64,000 nt of DNA from an uncultured Vibrio sp. (GCA_947504195.1 CANNGN010000012.1:1-64000), one strand, 5' to 3'; counted from the stretch's first letter, positions 1 through 10,041 are shown. Numbers and translations are program-made. Notes: generated by a model from the letters alone, not told the origin.

Positions 1-636
1 GGCTTGTGCTTCGGCAGCGGCTTGTGCTTCGGCAGCGGCTTGTGCTTCGGCAGCGGCTTGTGCTTCGGCAGCGGCTTTTGCTTCAGCAGCGGCTTGTGCT
101 TCGGCGGCGGCTTTTGCTTCAGCAGCGGCTTTTGCTTCGGCAGCGGCTTTTGCTTCGGCAGCGGCTTTTGCTTCGGCAGCGGCTTGTGCTTCAGCGGCGG
201 CTTTTGCTTCGGCAGCAGCTTTTGCTTCGGCAGCCATTATTGCTTCTTCGGCGGCCTTTGCTTCGGCGGCCTTTGCTTCGGCGGCGGCTTGTGCTTCAGC
301 GGCGGCTTGTGCTTCGGCGGCGGCTTTTGCTTCAGCGGCAGCTTGTGCTTCGGCAGCGGCTTTTGCTTCGGTAGCGGCTTTTGCTTCGGCAGCGGCTTTT
401 GCTTCGGCAGCGGCTTGTGCTTCGGCAGCAGCTTGTGCTTCGGCAGCGGCTTTTGCTTCAGCAGCGGCTTGTGCTTCGGCAGCGGCTTTTGCTTCAGCAG
501 CAGCTTTTGCTTCAGCAGCAGCTTGTGCTTCAGCAGCGGCTTTTGCTTCAGCAGCGGCTTTTGCTTCGGCGGCGGCTTTTGCTTCGGCGGCGGCTTTTGC
601 TTCGGCGGCGGCTTTTGCTTCGGCAGCAGCTTGTGC
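1..636 (-). repeat. In-frame 18-bp tandem repeat encoding AEA(K/Q)AA
   Basis: About 36 units, mostly 18 bp, encode the hexapeptide A-E-A-K-A-A or A-E-A-Q-A-A in the cyclophilin frame. Around 237-285 the units shrink to 15 bp (pentad AAEAK), and an Ile-Met pair interrupts the run near 235-240; one Ala is replaced by Thr near 370. Ala codons vary between units (GCTGCC, GCCGCC, GCTGCT, GCCGCT) while the peptide stays constant. No proline or glycine occurs in the encoded run, so a long single helix is expected, similar in composition to the middle domain of TolA. The array continues beyond base 1. Confidence 0.95.
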
Positions 637-1383
637 TTCAGCATCACTGCTATTTAAAGCGCTACTTACGATATCGCTTGCAACAGACGCAGCTCCAGCA
701 CTGGTAGTTGCTATAATTGCTGCGCTGTCTTTTGATCCTTCTGACGCTGCGATAGATGCGACATCACCAAGAGTTTCACTGAGTATGCCTTGACCATCTG
801 TATCTTCTTCAATTGCTGCGACATCCTGAGCTGGAATATACGTAACATTAGTAATTAGAATTGGCTCTACGGGTACATTTTTCATAAACCCAACTTTCTC
901 AGTTGGTTGTTCAGCCATTTGTTGGATAACTTCAAAACCTTCATTAACTTTACCGAAAACAGCGTACCCCGGTGGTCTTTCACCATAGTCGAGAAAATTG
1001 TTGTCGACTAAGTTAATGAAAAACTGACGAGTAGCCGAATCTGGTGCTTGAGTTCGAGCCATTGAAACAGTGGCAGTCAAATTCGCTAGACCATTGTTGG
1101 ATTCGTTTTTGATGGGTGAATACGTGTCTAACTTGGTTAACCCTTCGTTGAAACCCCCACCTTGAACCATAAAGTCTGGGATAATCCGATGGAATATCGT
1201 TCCAACATAACTACCATCTTCAACGTAACGAATAAAGTTTTCGACACTGACTGGTGCTTTCTCTTCATTCAGTTCAATCGTAAAGTTGCCTAATGAGGTT
1301 TCAAATTCAACACTAGGCCCAGTCGATGCCCAAGAGCCGAAGCTAACTAATGCAACTAAAGATGCAGTCCAACAAGTTTTCAT
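1..1383 (-). CDS. Secreted cyclophilin-type peptidyl-prolyl isomerase with long Ala-rich repeat tail (partial)
   Basis: Peptidyl-prolyl cis-trans isomerase expected in the periplasm. Reading from the ATG at 1383, residues 1-20 form a signal peptide ending in SWA. The cyclophilin fold follows (about residues 24-190), with the family signature FHRIIPDFMVQGGGF, then SMAR and the FFINLVDNNFLDY block. Residues about 190-249 are a Ser/Ala-rich linker. From residue 250 to the window edge (residue 461, no stop reached) the protein is a repeat of AEAKAA/AEAQAA. Ordinary PpiA proteins are about 190 residues, so this one is more than twice the usual size. The start lies one base after the yajG stop, implying co-transcription. 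The C-terminus is unseen. The cyclophilin call is firm; the tail's job is unknown. Confidence 0.9.
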   Translation of the reverse strand, partial: MKTCWTASLVALVSFGSWASTGPSVEFETSLGNFTIELNEEKAPVSVENFIRYVEDGSYVGTIFHRIIPDFMVQGGGFNEGLTKLDTYSPIKNESNNGLANLTATVSMARTQAPDSATRQFFINLVDNNFLDYGERPPGYAVFGKVNEGFEVIQQMAEQPTEKVGFMKNVPVEPILITNVTYIPAQDVAAIEEDTDGQGILSETLGDVASIAASEGSKDSAAIIATTSAGAASVASDIVSSALNSSDAEAQAAAEAKAAAEAKAAAEAKAAAEAKAAAEAKAAAEAQAAAEAKAAAEAKAAAEAQAAAEAKAAAEAQAAAEAQAAAEAKAAAEAKAATEAKAAAEAQAAAEAKAAAEAQAAAEAQAAAEAKAAEAKAAEEAIMAAEAKAAAEAKAAAEAQAAAEAKAAAEAKAAAEAKAAAEAKAAAEAQAAAEAKAAAEAQAAAEAQAAAEAQAAAEAQA

Positions 1384-1384
1384 C

Positions 1385-1954
1385 TTAAAAACGCTCCGCC
1401 ATATAGGTTTGAAGTTCTTGATCATTTGCTATTTTTTCTAATACGAGGTTTAAAACATCATTCAACACGAGTTGAATATCATCATTGGATGCGCTTAATG
1501 CACCAGTTTTCTTTGCGGTGCCAGTATACGTGCGAACCAATTTACTAATTGGTGTTTCAGCAATAACATTTAAGACGACAGAGGCATTGATCTCATTCTT
1601 CATCACCGAATGATTCACTGTAACCAAGGTTTCATCAATTGATAAAGTGACTGCATTATTATTACTGGTAACAATCGAAAAACCTTGAGATTCAAACTGC
1701 TGAGCTAAAATGTTTTCTAGGGTTAATCGTAAATTTTGTTTTGCGTGTATCGGTTCTACTCGCGAGTGTCCACTATCAACGATGGCCACATATTGTGCGA
1801 GTCGAACATCTTTGCTGGTTAATATGAATGATTTATTTCTAACAATATCGCTATTGCTTAACGTTGCTTGTGGCATCAGGTCGATTTGTGCTTGTTCAGT
1901 TGAAGCACAAGCAGTCAATAGAAATATTGACATAATAACGAGCAATTTCTTCAT
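1385..1954 (-). CDS. yajG: YajG family lipoprotein
   Basis: A 189-residue outer-membrane-type lipoprotein of the YajG family, function not established. It opens with a lysine-rich signal and a lipobox LLTACAS, so Cys16 should be lipidated. The rest is a compact alpha/beta domain with no catalytic motif that I recognise. The start at 1954 has an AAGGA ribosome-binding site just upstream. In Enterobacteria yajG sits beside bolA; here rlmG lies between them, which fits the vibrio arrangement and supports the assignment. The downstream cyclophilin starts one base after its stop. Confidence 0.85.
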   Translation of the reverse strand: MKKLLVIMSIFLLTACASTEQAQIDLMPQATLSNSDIVRNKSFILTSKDVRLAQYVAIVDSGHSRVEPIHAKQNLRLTLENILAQQFESQGFSIVTSNNNAVTLSIDETLVTVNHSVMKNEINASVVLNVIAETPISKLVRTYTGTAKKTGALSASNDDIQLVLNDVLNLVLEKIANDQELQTYMAERF

Positions 1955-2043
1955 ATTAGATTCCTTTTCGTATCAAGGTATAAACAGCAATGTACGACAA
2001 AGTCGACGCTAGTCCTCTAAGCTAAGTTAATCGAGAACCAGAC

Positions 2044-3183
2044 TTAACTTTTTATGGCTTGTAAGATAGCAAATTTATGATTCTTAGTGATAGTTTTTAC
2101 TTGCGCTTTACCAAACAATTTGATGAGTTTTGTCTCATAACCGAGATGGCGGTTGCCTATCATCAATAAACGCCCACCGACTTGTAGAACATATTTGGCA
2201 TCATTAAACATTTGCCAAGCAATATGATCAGTAATGGCATTTTGTTGATGAAACGGTGGATTACAGAGAATTAAATCAGCCGATTTTTCTGAGATGTTAT
2301 CTAAGCAATTGTTTATCATGCAATTAAACCTAGATTCATCGCTTTTAATATTGTTTTTTAGGTTATCCCTAGCAGAAGCAACGGCCATATAGCTCTCGTC
2401 TATAGCTGTAATTTTGGCATTTGGGTTCAACTTTGCAGCTTTGACTGATAAAACACCATTGCCGCACCCAAGATCGATGATATGTTTTATTTTTGGATCG
2501 GCGGGAATGTTGGGCATAAAAAAGCGGGCTCCAATATCCAAGCTTTCCCCAGAGAACACATTCGCACGATTACTTATTTCAATTTCTTCATCTTCAATGT
2601 TCCAGCTTATCTCGTCGGGTACTTGCTCAGTTATATTAATATCAGGGGTGGTGAATACCAGTCGATGCTTCTTCCATGCTAGAGAAGTCGTTGTTGTACC
2701 GAGGTAACGTTCAAATAATTTTAATGTCGATGTGTGTATATCTTTGGCCTTATTAACGGCAATTACGGTGCAATGAGATGTTATCTGTTGTCGTAATTGT
2801 GTTAGTTGCCAACTTAAATAGCGATTACTTTTCGGAATCTGAATTAAGACCAGATCAATATCTTGAGGAATTGGATCTATACTTGAAAGGAATTCAATCT
2901 TTTGGCATTTATTAAGGCTAGCATTTTGCTTCATTCCCATCATAGAAACATAAGAGTCATTCATCGAGATGACTTGATGCTTCTGGCTGAACCAGATTGC
3001 CAAAGCTCCGAATTGATCATTTAACACTAAGATTCGCTGATTTGGAGGAAGCTCAAGAGATTCTACGTGTTTAATTATGTATTCGTCCCCAGCATCCCAT
3101 GCCTGAAACGTTTCATTACTGCGTTTAGGGTAGCGGTGAAGGGTTAATTTTTTATCGAAATGTGTCAGTTCTGTGTGTGGCAT
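2044..3183 (-). CDS. rlmG: 23S rRNA (guanine-N2) methyltransferase RlmG
   Basis: Ribosomal RNA large subunit methyltransferase G, which methylates G1835 (E. coli numbering) of 23S rRNA using S-adenosylmethionine. The protein has 379 residues, the usual RlmG length. It has a degenerate N-terminal methyltransferase-like half and a catalytic C-terminal half. That half carries the SAM loop IIDLGCGNGVLSV at about residues 235-247 and the base-methylating motif NPPFHQ at about 308-313. RsmC has the same two-domain plan, but the length and context favour RlmG. It is divergent from bolA, with 165 bases between the starts. Confidence 0.88.
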   Translation of the reverse strand: MPHTELTHFDKKLTLHRYPKRSNETFQAWDAGDEYIIKHVESLELPPNQRILVLNDQFGALAIWFSQKHQVISMNDSYVSMMGMKQNASLNKCQKIEFLSSIDPIPQDIDLVLIQIPKSNRYLSWQLTQLRQQITSHCTVIAVNKAKDIHTSTLKLFERYLGTTTTSLAWKKHRLVFTTPDINITEQVPDEISWNIEDEEIEISNRANVFSGESLDIGARFFMPNIPADPKIKHIIDLGCGNGVLSVKAAKLNPNAKITAIDESYMAVASARDNLKNNIKSDESRFNCMINNCLDNISEKSADLILCNPPFHQQNAITDHIAWQMFNDAKYVLQVGGRLLMIGNRHLGYETKLIKLFGKAQVKTITKNHKFAILQAIKS

Positions 3184-3348
3184 CAGTTATTGTCTTGACC
3201 TATTAATGCATGTAAATTATCACGAATACAACAAAGGAGGGACTATAACCTCCTGCACATCATTCAACAATGATACGGATTTTATATTTTTTTGTAGTCC
3301 AATATAAAAGACAACAATCAATGAGTCAGAGTACTTAAAGGAAATTCT

Positions 3349-3681
3349 ATGAAGCCAAGCACTATTGTTCAATCAACAATTACAACAAAGTTAGAAACGG
3401 CTTTGAATCTTGAATATTTGCAGGTGCTGAATGAAAGCCATATGCATAATGTTCCCGAAGGCTCTGAAAGTCATTTTAAAGTGATTGTGGTGAGCGATGA
3501 CTTTGTCGATATGCGATTAATTGGAAGGCATCGCTTAATTAATCAAACTTTAGCCGATGAACTTGAGAATCATATTCATGCATTGGCAATTCATACCTAT
3601 ACTGTTCAAGAATGGTCAGATATTCAAAGTGCGCCAAGTAGTCCTCAATGTATGGGCGGAAGCAAGGGAGAACTTGGTTAG
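3349..3681 (+). CDS. bolA: BolA family transcriptional/iron-sulfur regulator
   Basis: A 110-residue BolA family protein. BolA proteins act with monothiol glutaredoxins in iron-sulfur trafficking and influence cell shape and stress responses. The core shows the family pattern in order: [20 protein letters not shown] with the conserved histidines, [13 protein letters not shown], and the helix ending in [13 protein letters not shown]. The extra C-terminal tail (residues about 90-110) is Ser/Gly-rich. AAAGGAAA at about 3338 serves as ribosome-binding site. It is single and divergent from rlmG; no terminator with a clear T tract was seen after it. Confidence 0.92.
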   Translation: MKPSTIVQSTITTKLETALNLEYLQVLNESHMHNVPEGSESHFKVIVVSDDFVDMRLIGRHRLINQTLADELENHIHALAIHTYTVQEWSDIQSAPSSPQCMGGSKGELG

Positions 3682-4120
3682 TTAACGTTTTGTGTTAATT
3701 GAAACTCTAAAATTATTAACATATTTCAATCTGTTCTTTCGTTGTCTCTGTTGGTAACGGAATATTAATTGTTAAAAATAAAATGTAATGTTGTTAAATG
3801 TGCGGTAGTTCAAACTTATGTTTATTAGTTGGGTAAACCTAGACTTTTGTTCATAAATTATGCTGCCCTCGATAGTGATTGGCCATGGCATCATTTTGTC
3901 AAACAGGCTACACTATCGACCTTAAAAATCCTCTCATGTAATTATATATAAGAGAATTTAAAATGAATGTTGCGATTTTGTTTAGGACAAAGTCGGGCAC
4001 CAATGTCGTGTCTAGGACATCTTTCGTATTACATAACTTTTAATCAAGATATGTTGAAAGCTTCCTTACATTTACGCAATTTATAGAATCTTTTTTCCCG
4101 ATAAAGTAGTGCAAGTGCGT
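3682..4120 (+). promoter_or_regulatory. nqr leader/promoter region with a small ORF and TAGGACA repeats
   Basis: A 439-base gap between bolA and nqrA. It is AT-rich to about 3960; TATATA at 3944-3949 is a possible -10. Two TAGGACA heptamers (3983-3989 and 4013-4019) lie 30 bases apart. An ORF of 26 codons (3963-4043, ATG to TAA) spans both heptamers and is preceded by AGAG at 3951. It may be a leader peptide or chance. No recognised transcription-factor consensus is present. The region must contain the promoter of the nqr operon because bolA ends well upstream. Confidence 0.4.
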
Positions 4121-5461
4121 ATGATTATAATAAAAAAGGGATTGGACCTACCTATAGCAGGAGCTCCTTCCCAGGTGATAAATGATGGTAACCCCATCAC
4201 TAAAGTCGCCTTGCTTGGCGAAGAGTATGTTGGCATGCGTCCAACTATGCATATTCGTGTAGGCGATGAAGTAAAGAAAGCCCAGATTCTTTTTGAAGAT
4301 AAAAAGAACCCAGGTGTGAAATATACTTCTCCGATATGTGGCAAAGTTGTCGAAGTGAATCGTGGTGCAAAACGAGTTCTTCAATCTGTTGTGATTGAAG
4401 CTTCTGGTGATGACCAAGTGACTTTTGATAAATTTGAAGCGAGTCAACTGTCCGGTCTTGACCGTGAATCGATTAAAGCTCAATTAATTGATTCCGGTTT
4501 GTGGACTGCGTTACGTACTCGTCCATTTAGCAAGGTTCCAGCAATTGATTCAACGACTAAGGCTATCTTCGTTACCGCGATAGATACTAATCCTTTAGCC
4601 GCTGATCCTAAAATAGTTATCAATGAACAGGCAGACGCATTCTCCGCAGGCCTCGATATACTTTCGGCTCTTAGTGAAGAGAAAGTATTCGTGTGTAAAA
4701 CGGAAGAGAGCCTACCTCGTTCTACACAGGATAATATAGAGGAGCATGTATTTGGTGGACCACACCCTGCTGGGTTAGTGGGAACACATATGCATTATCT
4801 CTATCCTGTTAATCAAGAGACTGTTGCTTGGTCTATCGATTATCAAGATGTTATCGCATTTGGTAAGTTATTTCTTACTGGTGAGTTGTACAACGAACGA
4901 GTAGTAGCGCTAGCTGGGCCTGTTGTGAATAAGCCTCGTTTAGTGCGCACGACACTCGGTGCGAACCTTGATGAACTGGTCGAAAACGAAATTATGCCTG
5001 GAGATGTACGTGTTATTTCTGGTTCTGTTTTAACAGGAACACACGCTACTGGTCCTCATGCCTATCTTGGTCGTTATCACAGTCAAGTATCTGCGTTACG
5101 TGAAGGTCGTGATAAGGATTTCCTTGGTTGGGCAATGCCAGGTAAGAATAAGTTCTCAATTACTCGTTCTTTCTTAGGTCATTTATTCAAAGGCCAACTG
5201 TTTAATATGACTACGTCAACAAATGGTAGTGATCGTTCCATGGTGCCAATCGGTAACTATGAGAAAGTAATGCCATTAGACATGGAACCAACATTACTGC
5301 TTCGCGATCTTTGTGCTGGTGATTCAGATAACGCAATCCGCCTCGGTGTACTCGAGTTATCTGAAGACGATCTAGCACTATGTACCTTTGTATGTCCCGG
5401 CAAATACGATTATGGGCAACTGCTTCGTGAATGTCTCGACAAGATAGAGAAGGAAGGGTAA
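4121..5461 (+). CDS. nqrA: Na+-translocating NADH:quinone reductase subunit A
   Basis: Peripheral cytoplasmic subunit of the six-subunit Na+-NQR, the respiratory Na+ pump that oxidises NADH and reduces ubiquinone; NqrA contributes to quinone binding. The 446-residue product begins [18 protein letters not shown], the conserved NqrA N-terminus, which decides the ATG at 4121 over the in-frame GTG at 4109. [13 protein letters not shown] and [15 protein letters not shown] are further family blocks. It is the first gene of nqrABCDEF; nqrB follows after 5 bases. The ribosome-binding site is weak. Confidence 0.97.
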   Translation: MIIIKKGLDLPIAGAPSQVINDGNPITKVALLGEEYVGMRPTMHIRVGDEVKKAQILFEDKKNPGVKYTSPICGKVVEVNRGAKRVLQSVVIEASGDDQVTFDKFEASQLSGLDRESIKAQLIDSGLWTALRTRPFSKVPAIDSTTKAIFVTAIDTNPLAADPKIVINEQADAFSAGLDILSALSEEKVFVCKTEESLPRSTQDNIEEHVFGGPHPAGLVGTHMHYLYPVNQETVAWSIDYQDVIAFGKLFLTGELYNERVVALAGPVVNKPRLVRTTLGANLDELVENEIMPGDVRVISGSVLTGTHATGPHAYLGRYHSQVSALREGRDKDFLGWAMPGKNKFSITRSFLGHLFKGQLFNMTTSTNGSDRSMVPIGNYEKVMPLDMEPTLLLRDLCAGDSDNAIRLGVLELSEDDLALCTFVCPGKYDYGQLLRECLDKIEKEG

Positions 5462-5466
5462 TTGCC

Positions 5467-6711
5467 ATGAATCTTAAAAAGTTTCTTGAGGACATCGAAC
5501 CTCATTTTGAGCCTGGTGGTAAGCATGAGAAGTGGTTCGCTTTATATGAAGCCGCTGCAACACTTTTCTATACTCCTGGTTTAGTTACAAAAAAAAGCTC
5601 TCACGTCCGTGATAGTGTTGATTTAAAACGTATCATGATTATGGTTTGGCTTGCGGTATTCCCAGCAATGTTTTGGGGTATGTACAACGCAGGTGGCCAA
5701 GCTGTGATGGCATTGAACCATTTATATGCTGGCGCTCAACTTGCTGGTGTGATTGATGGTAACTGGCATTATTGGTTAGTCGAAGCCCTTGGGGGAACGC
5801 TATCTAGTGATGCAGGGGTTGGCAGCAAAATGTTGCTAGGTGCGACGTATTTCTTACCAATCTATGCAACGGTCTTTATCGTTGGTGGTTTCTGGGAAGT
5901 ACTGTTTTGTATGGTTCGTAAACACGAAGTTAATGAAGGATTCTTCGTCACTTCAATCTTGTTTGCATTAATCGTACCTCCTACGCTACCTCTTTGGCAG
6001 GCGGCTCTAGGCATCACATTTGGTGTTGTTATTGCAAAAGAAGTATTTGGTGGTACTGGGCGTAACTTCCTTAACCCAGCACTTGCTGGCCGTGCTTTCC
6101 TTTTCTTTGCTTACCCAGCTCAAATCTCAGGTGATGCGGTATGGACTGCTGCTGATGGCTTCTCTGGAGCAACGGCACTGAGCCAATGGTCTCAAGGTGG
6201 AAGTGGTGCATTGATTCATAATGTTACTGGTGAAGCAATTTCTTGGATGGATGCTTTTGTTGGTAATATTCCTGGATCAATGGGTGAAGTTTCTACTTTA
6301 GCACTAGCAGTTGGAGCTCTTTTCATTGTTTACATGGGCATCGCTTCATGGCGAATTATTGCTGGTGTCATGATTGGTATGGTTGTGCTGTCGACATTGT
6401 TCAACATGATCGGCTCTGACACTAATGCAATGTTTAATATGCCTTGGCATTGGCATCTAGTTTTAGGTGGTTTTGCATTCGGTATGTTCTTTATGGCAAC
6501 CGATCCGGTATCGGCATCATTTACCAATAATGGTAAGTGGGCATACGGTATTTTGATTGGCGCAATGTGTGTATTAATTCGAGTTGTTAACCCAGCTTAC
6601 CCAGAAGGGATGATGCTGGCGATTCTATTTGCTAATTTGTTTGCACCATTGTTTGATTACATTGTTGTTGAGAAGAACATCAAACGGAGATTATCACGCT
6701 ATGGCAAGTAA
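5467..6711 (+). CDS. nqrB: Na+-translocating NADH:quinone reductase subunit B
   Basis: Polytopic membrane subunit of Na+-NQR, 414 residues. It carries a covalently bound FMN on the threonine of FSGATALSQ; here that residue counts to Thr236, the same number as in V. cholerae. It also has the conserved [17 protein letters not shown] stretch and many hydrophobic segments from about residue 55 to 400. It binds riboflavin and forms part of the Na+ path in the known enzyme. The ATG at 5467 gives the conserved [18 protein letters not shown] start. Its last 11 bases overlap nqrC. Confidence 0.97.
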   Translation: MNLKKFLEDIEPHFEPGGKHEKWFALYEAAATLFYTPGLVTKKSSHVRDSVDLKRIMIMVWLAVFPAMFWGMYNAGGQAVMALNHLYAGAQLAGVIDGNWHYWLVEALGGTLSSDAGVGSKMLLGATYFLPIYATVFIVGGFWEVLFCMVRKHEVNEGFFVTSILFALIVPPTLPLWQAALGITFGVVIAKEVFGGTGRNFLNPALAGRAFLFFAYPAQISGDAVWTAADGFSGATALSQWSQGGSGALIHNVTGEAISWMDAFVGNIPGSMGEVSTLALAVGALFIVYMGIASWRIIAGVMIGMVVLSTLFNMIGSDTNAMFNMPWHWHLVLGGFAFGMFFMATDPVSASFTNNGKWAYGILIGAMCVLIRVVNPAYPEGMMLAILFANLFAPLFDYIVVEKNIKRRLSRYGK

Positions 6712-7486
6712 TAACGATAGCATTAAAAAAACGCTGTTTGTTGTTATCGCATTGAGCTTAGTGTGCTCAATCATTGTATCGGCGGCGGCCGTTGGCCTTC
6801 GTCCACAACAACAAATTAATGCGGCCTTAGATAAACAGTCGAAAATTTTGGACGTTTCTGGCATTGATATGTCTCAAGGAACGGTACCAGAGCTTTACGA
6901 ACAGTTCATCGAACCTAAGTTAGTGGATTTCTCCACCGGTGAGTTAGTTGACCAAACTGAAAGTGGCGTATTGGCGCAAGATTATGATCAACGTGCTGCT
7001 GCGAAAAATCCAAATAGTTCAATCAAGCTAGACGCTGATGTTGACCCAGGGAAAATTTTCAATCGAGCTAATTACGGCTTAGTTTACCTAGTGAAATCTG
7101 GCGATCAATTAGAGCGCATGATTTTACCTATCCATGGTAATGGCCTTTGGTCGATGATGTACGCATTTGTTGCAGTTAAAACCGATGGGAACACCGTAGA
7201 TGGGATTGTTTACTACGAGCAAGGAGAAACTCCTGGCCTTGGTGGTGAAGTTGAAAACCCAAATTGGCGTGCTCAATTTGTGGGTAAAAAGTTGTTTGAT
7301 GACAACTTTAAACCGGCAATCGAAATTGTCAAAGGTGGAGCCCCTGCGGGTTCAGAGCACGGTGTTGATGGCCTTTCAGGGGCAACATTAACCGGTGTTG
7401 GCGTACAAAACCAATTCAACTTTTGGCTTGGGGATTATGGCTATGGCCCGTTCCTAGCAAAAGTTCGTAATGGAGGCTTGAACTAA
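6701..7486 (+). CDS. nqrC: Na+-translocating NADH:quinone reductase subunit C
   Basis: Membrane-anchored, periplasm-facing flavoprotein subunit of Na+-NQR, 261 residues. One N-terminal membrane segment (about residues 11-32) precedes the soluble domain. The flavinylation motif [10 protein letters not shown] places the FMN-accepting threonine at about residue 229; ApbE, encoded downstream, is the enzyme that attaches this FMN. The ATG at 6701 lies inside the nqrB end, which gives translational coupling. The stop overlaps the nqrD start by one base. All key residues are intact. Confidence 0.97.
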   Translation: MASNNDSIKKTLFVVIALSLVCSIIVSAAAVGLRPQQQINAALDKQSKILDVSGIDMSQGTVPELYEQFIEPKLVDFSTGELVDQTESGVLAQDYDQRAAAKNPNSSIKLDADVDPGKIFNRANYGLVYLVKSGDQLERMILPIHGNGLWSMMYAFVAVKTDGNTVDGIVYYEQGETPGLGGEVENPNWRAQFVGKKLFDDNFKPAIEIVKGGAPAGSEHGVDGLSGATLTGVGVQNQFNFWLGDYGYGPFLAKVRNGGLN

Positions 7487-8118
7487 TGTCTAGCGTAAAA
7501 GAACTTAAGAAAAGTCTGGTCGCGCCAGTATTGGATAACAACCCAATTGCACTTCAAGTTCTTGGTGTATGTTCGGCTCTCGCTGTAACAACCAAACTTG
7601 AAACGGCCTTTGTTATGACACTTGCAGTAATTTTCGTAACTGCATTGTCTAACTTCTTTGTATCCGTTATTCGTAACCATATTCCTAATAGCGTACGTAT
7701 CATTGTTCAAATGGCAATTATTGCTTCATTAGTAATTGTTGTTGACCAAATTTTGAAAGCGTACCTATACGAAATCTCTAAGCAACTTTCGGTGTTTGTT
7801 GGTCTGATTATTACGAATTGTATCGTAATGGGACGAGCGGAAGCATTTGCAATGAAATCATCACCGCTTCCATCATTTATTGATGGAATAGCAAATGGTC
7901 TAGGGTATGGTTTCGTATTGATTTCGGTTGGTTTCTTCCGTGAACTACTTGGTTCCGGTAAGATTTTTGGTTTGGAAGTACTACCTCTTGTTAATAATGG
8001 CGGGTGGTATCAGCCTAACGGACTAATGTTATTAGCTCCGTCAGCCTTCTTCCTCATTGGTCTGCTTATTTGGGTTATTCGTACCATCAAGCCTGAACAA
8101 GTCGAAGCAAAGGAGTAA
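7486..8118 (+). CDS. nqrD: Na+-translocating NADH:quinone reductase subunit D
   Basis: Integral membrane subunit of Na+-NQR, 210 residues, with six predicted hydrophobic segments. It is homologous to NqrE and RnfA/E. NqrD and NqrE face each other with inverted topology and hold an intramembrane iron centre between them. The [15 protein letters not shown] motif contains one of the conserved cysteines (the [10 protein letters not shown] signature). The ATG overlaps the last base of nqrC. The next gene, nqrE, starts 7 bases after the stop. Confidence 0.96.
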   Translation: MSSVKELKKSLVAPVLDNNPIALQVLGVCSALAVTTKLETAFVMTLAVIFVTALSNFFVSVIRNHIPNSVRIIVQMAIIASLVIVVDQILKAYLYEISKQLSVFVGLIITNCIVMGRAEAFAMKSSPLPSFIDGIANGLGYGFVLISVGFFRELLGSGKIFGLEVLPLVNNGGWYQPNGLMLLAPSAFFLIGLLIWVIRTIKPEQVEAKE

Positions 8119-8125
8119 GGACGTC

Positions 8126-8722
8126 ATGGAACATTATATTAGCTTATTAGTGAGATCCATTTTCCTAGAAAATATGGCCCTCTCGTTCTTTTTGGGAATG
8201 TGTACTTTCCTTGCTGTATCCAAAAAAGTAAAAACGTCTTTTGGTCTGGGCGTAGCGGTTGTCGTTGTTTTAACGATAGCGGTTCCGGTGAACAACCTTG
8301 TTTACAACCTGATCTTAAAAGATGGAGCTCTTGTTGGCGGTGTGGACTTAACCTTCCTTAGCTTTATTACCTTTATCGGTGTTATTGCTGCATTGGTTCA
8401 GATTCTTGAAATGATTTTGGATCGATTCTTTCCACCTTTGTACAACGCGTTAGGTATCTTTTTACCTTTGATTACCGTGAACTGTGCAATCTTTGGTGGT
8501 GTTTCGTTCATGGTGCAACGAGATTACAATTTCGTTGAATCTATTGTCTATGGTTTTGGCTCTGGTGTTGGCTGGCTATTGGCGATTGTTGCACTTGCAG
8601 GTATCCGTGAGAAGATGAAGTATTCTGATGTACCTCCAGGTTTGCGTGGTTTAGGTATCACCTTTATCACTACTGGTTTAATGGCGTTAGGCTTTATGTC
8701 TTTCTCTGGTGTTCAACTGTAA
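8126..8722 (+). CDS. nqrE: Na+-translocating NADH:quinone reductase subunit E
   Basis: Integral membrane partner of NqrD, 198 residues with six hydrophobic segments. The [13 protein letters not shown] motif supplies the conserved cysteine that matches the one in NqrD, and [14 protein letters not shown] near the N-terminus supplies the second. The start [19 protein letters not shown] is the family N-terminus and selects the ATG at 8126 over the longer reading frame that overlaps nqrD. AAGGAG at 8109 is a good ribosome-binding site. It is encoded in the middle of the nqr operon. Confidence 0.97.
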   Translation: MEHYISLLVRSIFLENMALSFFLGMCTFLAVSKKVKTSFGLGVAVVVVLTIAVPVNNLVYNLILKDGALVGGVDLTFLSFITFIGVIAALVQILEMILDRFFPPLYNALGIFLPLITVNCAIFGGVSFMVQRDYNFVESIVYGFGSGVGWLLAIVALAGIREKMKYSDVPPGLRGLGITFITTGLMALGFMSFSGVQL

Positions 8723-8754
8723 GTCGGGTAAACCGCAGCAAAAAGGAATAGTCA

Positions 8755-9978
8755 ATGGACATAATTCTTGGTGTAGTGATGTTTACTCTGATTGTACTCG
8801 CTCTTGTTTTGGTGATCTTATTCGCTAAATCTAAGTTAGTACCAACAGGTGACATTACAATTTCAGTAAATGGCGATGCTGATAAAGCAATCGTTACTCA
8901 GCCAGGCAGTAAGCTACTTAGCGCGCTTTCAGGATCTGGTGTATTTGTATCTTCTGCTTGTGGTGGCGGTGGCTCATGTGGTCAATGTCGCGTTAAAGTA
9001 AAATCAGGTGGTGGTGATATCTTACCAACTGAGCTTGATCATATTTCAAAAGGTGAAGCTCGTGAAGGTGAACGTTTAGCCTGCCAAGTGGCGGTCAAAA
9101 CGGACATGGATATTGAGCTTCCTGAAGAAATCTTTGGTGTTAAAAAATGGGAATGTGAAGTTATCTCTAATGATAATAAAGCGACCTTTATTAAAGAGCT
9201 TAAACTTCAAATTCCTGATGGTGAATCTGTTCCATTCCGTGCGGGTGGATATATTCAGATTGAAGCCCCAGCTCACCATATTAAATATTCAGATTTCGAC
9301 GTACCTGAAGAATATCGTGAAGATTGGGATAAATTTAATTTATTCCGTTACGAGTCTAAAGTAGACGAAGATATCATTCGTGCTTATTCAATGGCTAACT
9401 ACCCAGAAGAATTCGGTATTATTATGTTGAATGTGCGTATCGCTACGCCGCCACCAAATAATCCAGATGTCGCTCCTGGTCAAATGTCTTCATTTATCTG
9501 GTCTCTTAAAGAGGGTGATAAATGTGTGATATCTGGGCCATTTGGTGAGTTCTTTGCAAAAGATACTGATGCAGAAATGGTGTTTGTAGGTGGTGGTGCC
9601 GGTATGGCTCCAATGCGCTCGCACATCTTTGATCAGCTCAAACGTCTTAAGTCTAAGCGTAAGATGTCTTTCTGGTACGGTGCTCGTTCTAAACGTGAAA
9701 TGTTCTACGAAGAAGATTTCGATATGTTGCAAGATCAGAATGATAACTTTAAGTGGCATGTGGCTTTATCTGATCCAATTCCTGAAGATAATTGGGATGG
9801 GTATACCGGATTTATTCACAATGTGCTTTATGAAAACTACTTAAAAGATCATGATGCTCCAGAAGATTGTGAGTACTACATGTGTGGTCCACCAATGATG
9901 AATGCTGCAGTTATTAACATGCTAAGAGAACTTGGCGTTGAAGAAGAAAACATTCTTCTTGATGACTTTGGCGGTTAA
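8755..9978 (+). CDS. nqrF: Na+-translocating NADH:quinone reductase subunit F
   Basis: NADH-dehydrogenase subunit of Na+-NQR, 407 residues, where electrons enter the pump. An N-terminal membrane anchor (about residues 3-25) is followed by a plant-type 2Fe-2S domain with [12 protein letters not shown] and a distant Cys in RLACQVAV. A ferredoxin-reductase-like FAD domain ([11 protein letters not shown]) and an NADH domain ([28 protein letters not shown]) come next. It is the last gene before a strong intrinsic terminator, so apbE and nqrM depend on read-through or their own promoter. Confidence 0.97.
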   Translation: MDIILGVVMFTLIVLALVLVILFAKSKLVPTGDITISVNGDADKAIVTQPGSKLLSALSGSGVFVSSACGGGGSCGQCRVKVKSGGGDILPTELDHISKGEAREGERLACQVAVKTDMDIELPEEIFGVKKWECEVISNDNKATFIKELKLQIPDGESVPFRAGGYIQIEAPAHHIKYSDFDVPEEYREDWDKFNLFRYESKVDEDIIRAYSMANYPEEFGIIMLNVRIATPPPNNPDVAPGQMSSFIWSLKEGDKCVISGPFGEFFAKDTDAEMVFVGGGAGMAPMRSHIFDQLKRLKSKRKMSFWYGARSKREMFYEEDFDMLQDQNDNFKWHVALSDPIPEDNWDGYTGFIHNVLYENYLKDHDAPEDCEYYMCGPPMMNAAVINMLRELGVEEENILLDDFGG

Positions 9979-9998
9979 GATTCATTTGTTGAACTAAG

Positions 9999-10034
9999 AT
10001 GGCTGGCTTTTATAGCCAGCCATTATTTTTTATT
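9999..10034 (+). terminator. Intrinsic terminator after nqrF
   Basis: Perfect 8-bp stem TGGCTGGC/GCCAGCCA (10000-10007 with 10015-10022), short AT loop, then a T-rich run at 10023-10033. It ends the nqrABCDEF message. Confidence 0.85.
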
Positions 10035-10041
10035 ACGATAG

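Noticed and set aside
1-636. Tandem repeats as a CRISPR array
   Set aside because: The units are contiguous with no unique spacers, and they are coding in frame.
4-657. Plus-strand Cys/Phe/Gly-rich reading frame
   Set aside because: It is the antisense reading of the 18-bp Ala-rich repeat; all frames are open there because the repeat lacks stop codons.
6-707. Leu/Arg/Gln-rich and minus-strand Lys/Pro-rich frames in the repeat
   Set aside because: Shadows of the same array; only the frame continuous with the cyclophilin domain and signal peptide is supported.
1710-2012. Plus-strand ORF opposite yajG
   Set aside because: No family resemblance; yajG on the minus strand has a signal peptide, lipobox and ribosome-binding site.
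4081-4483. Minus-strand ORFs over the nqrA start
   Set aside because: They overlap a strongly conserved gene and show no recognisable domain.
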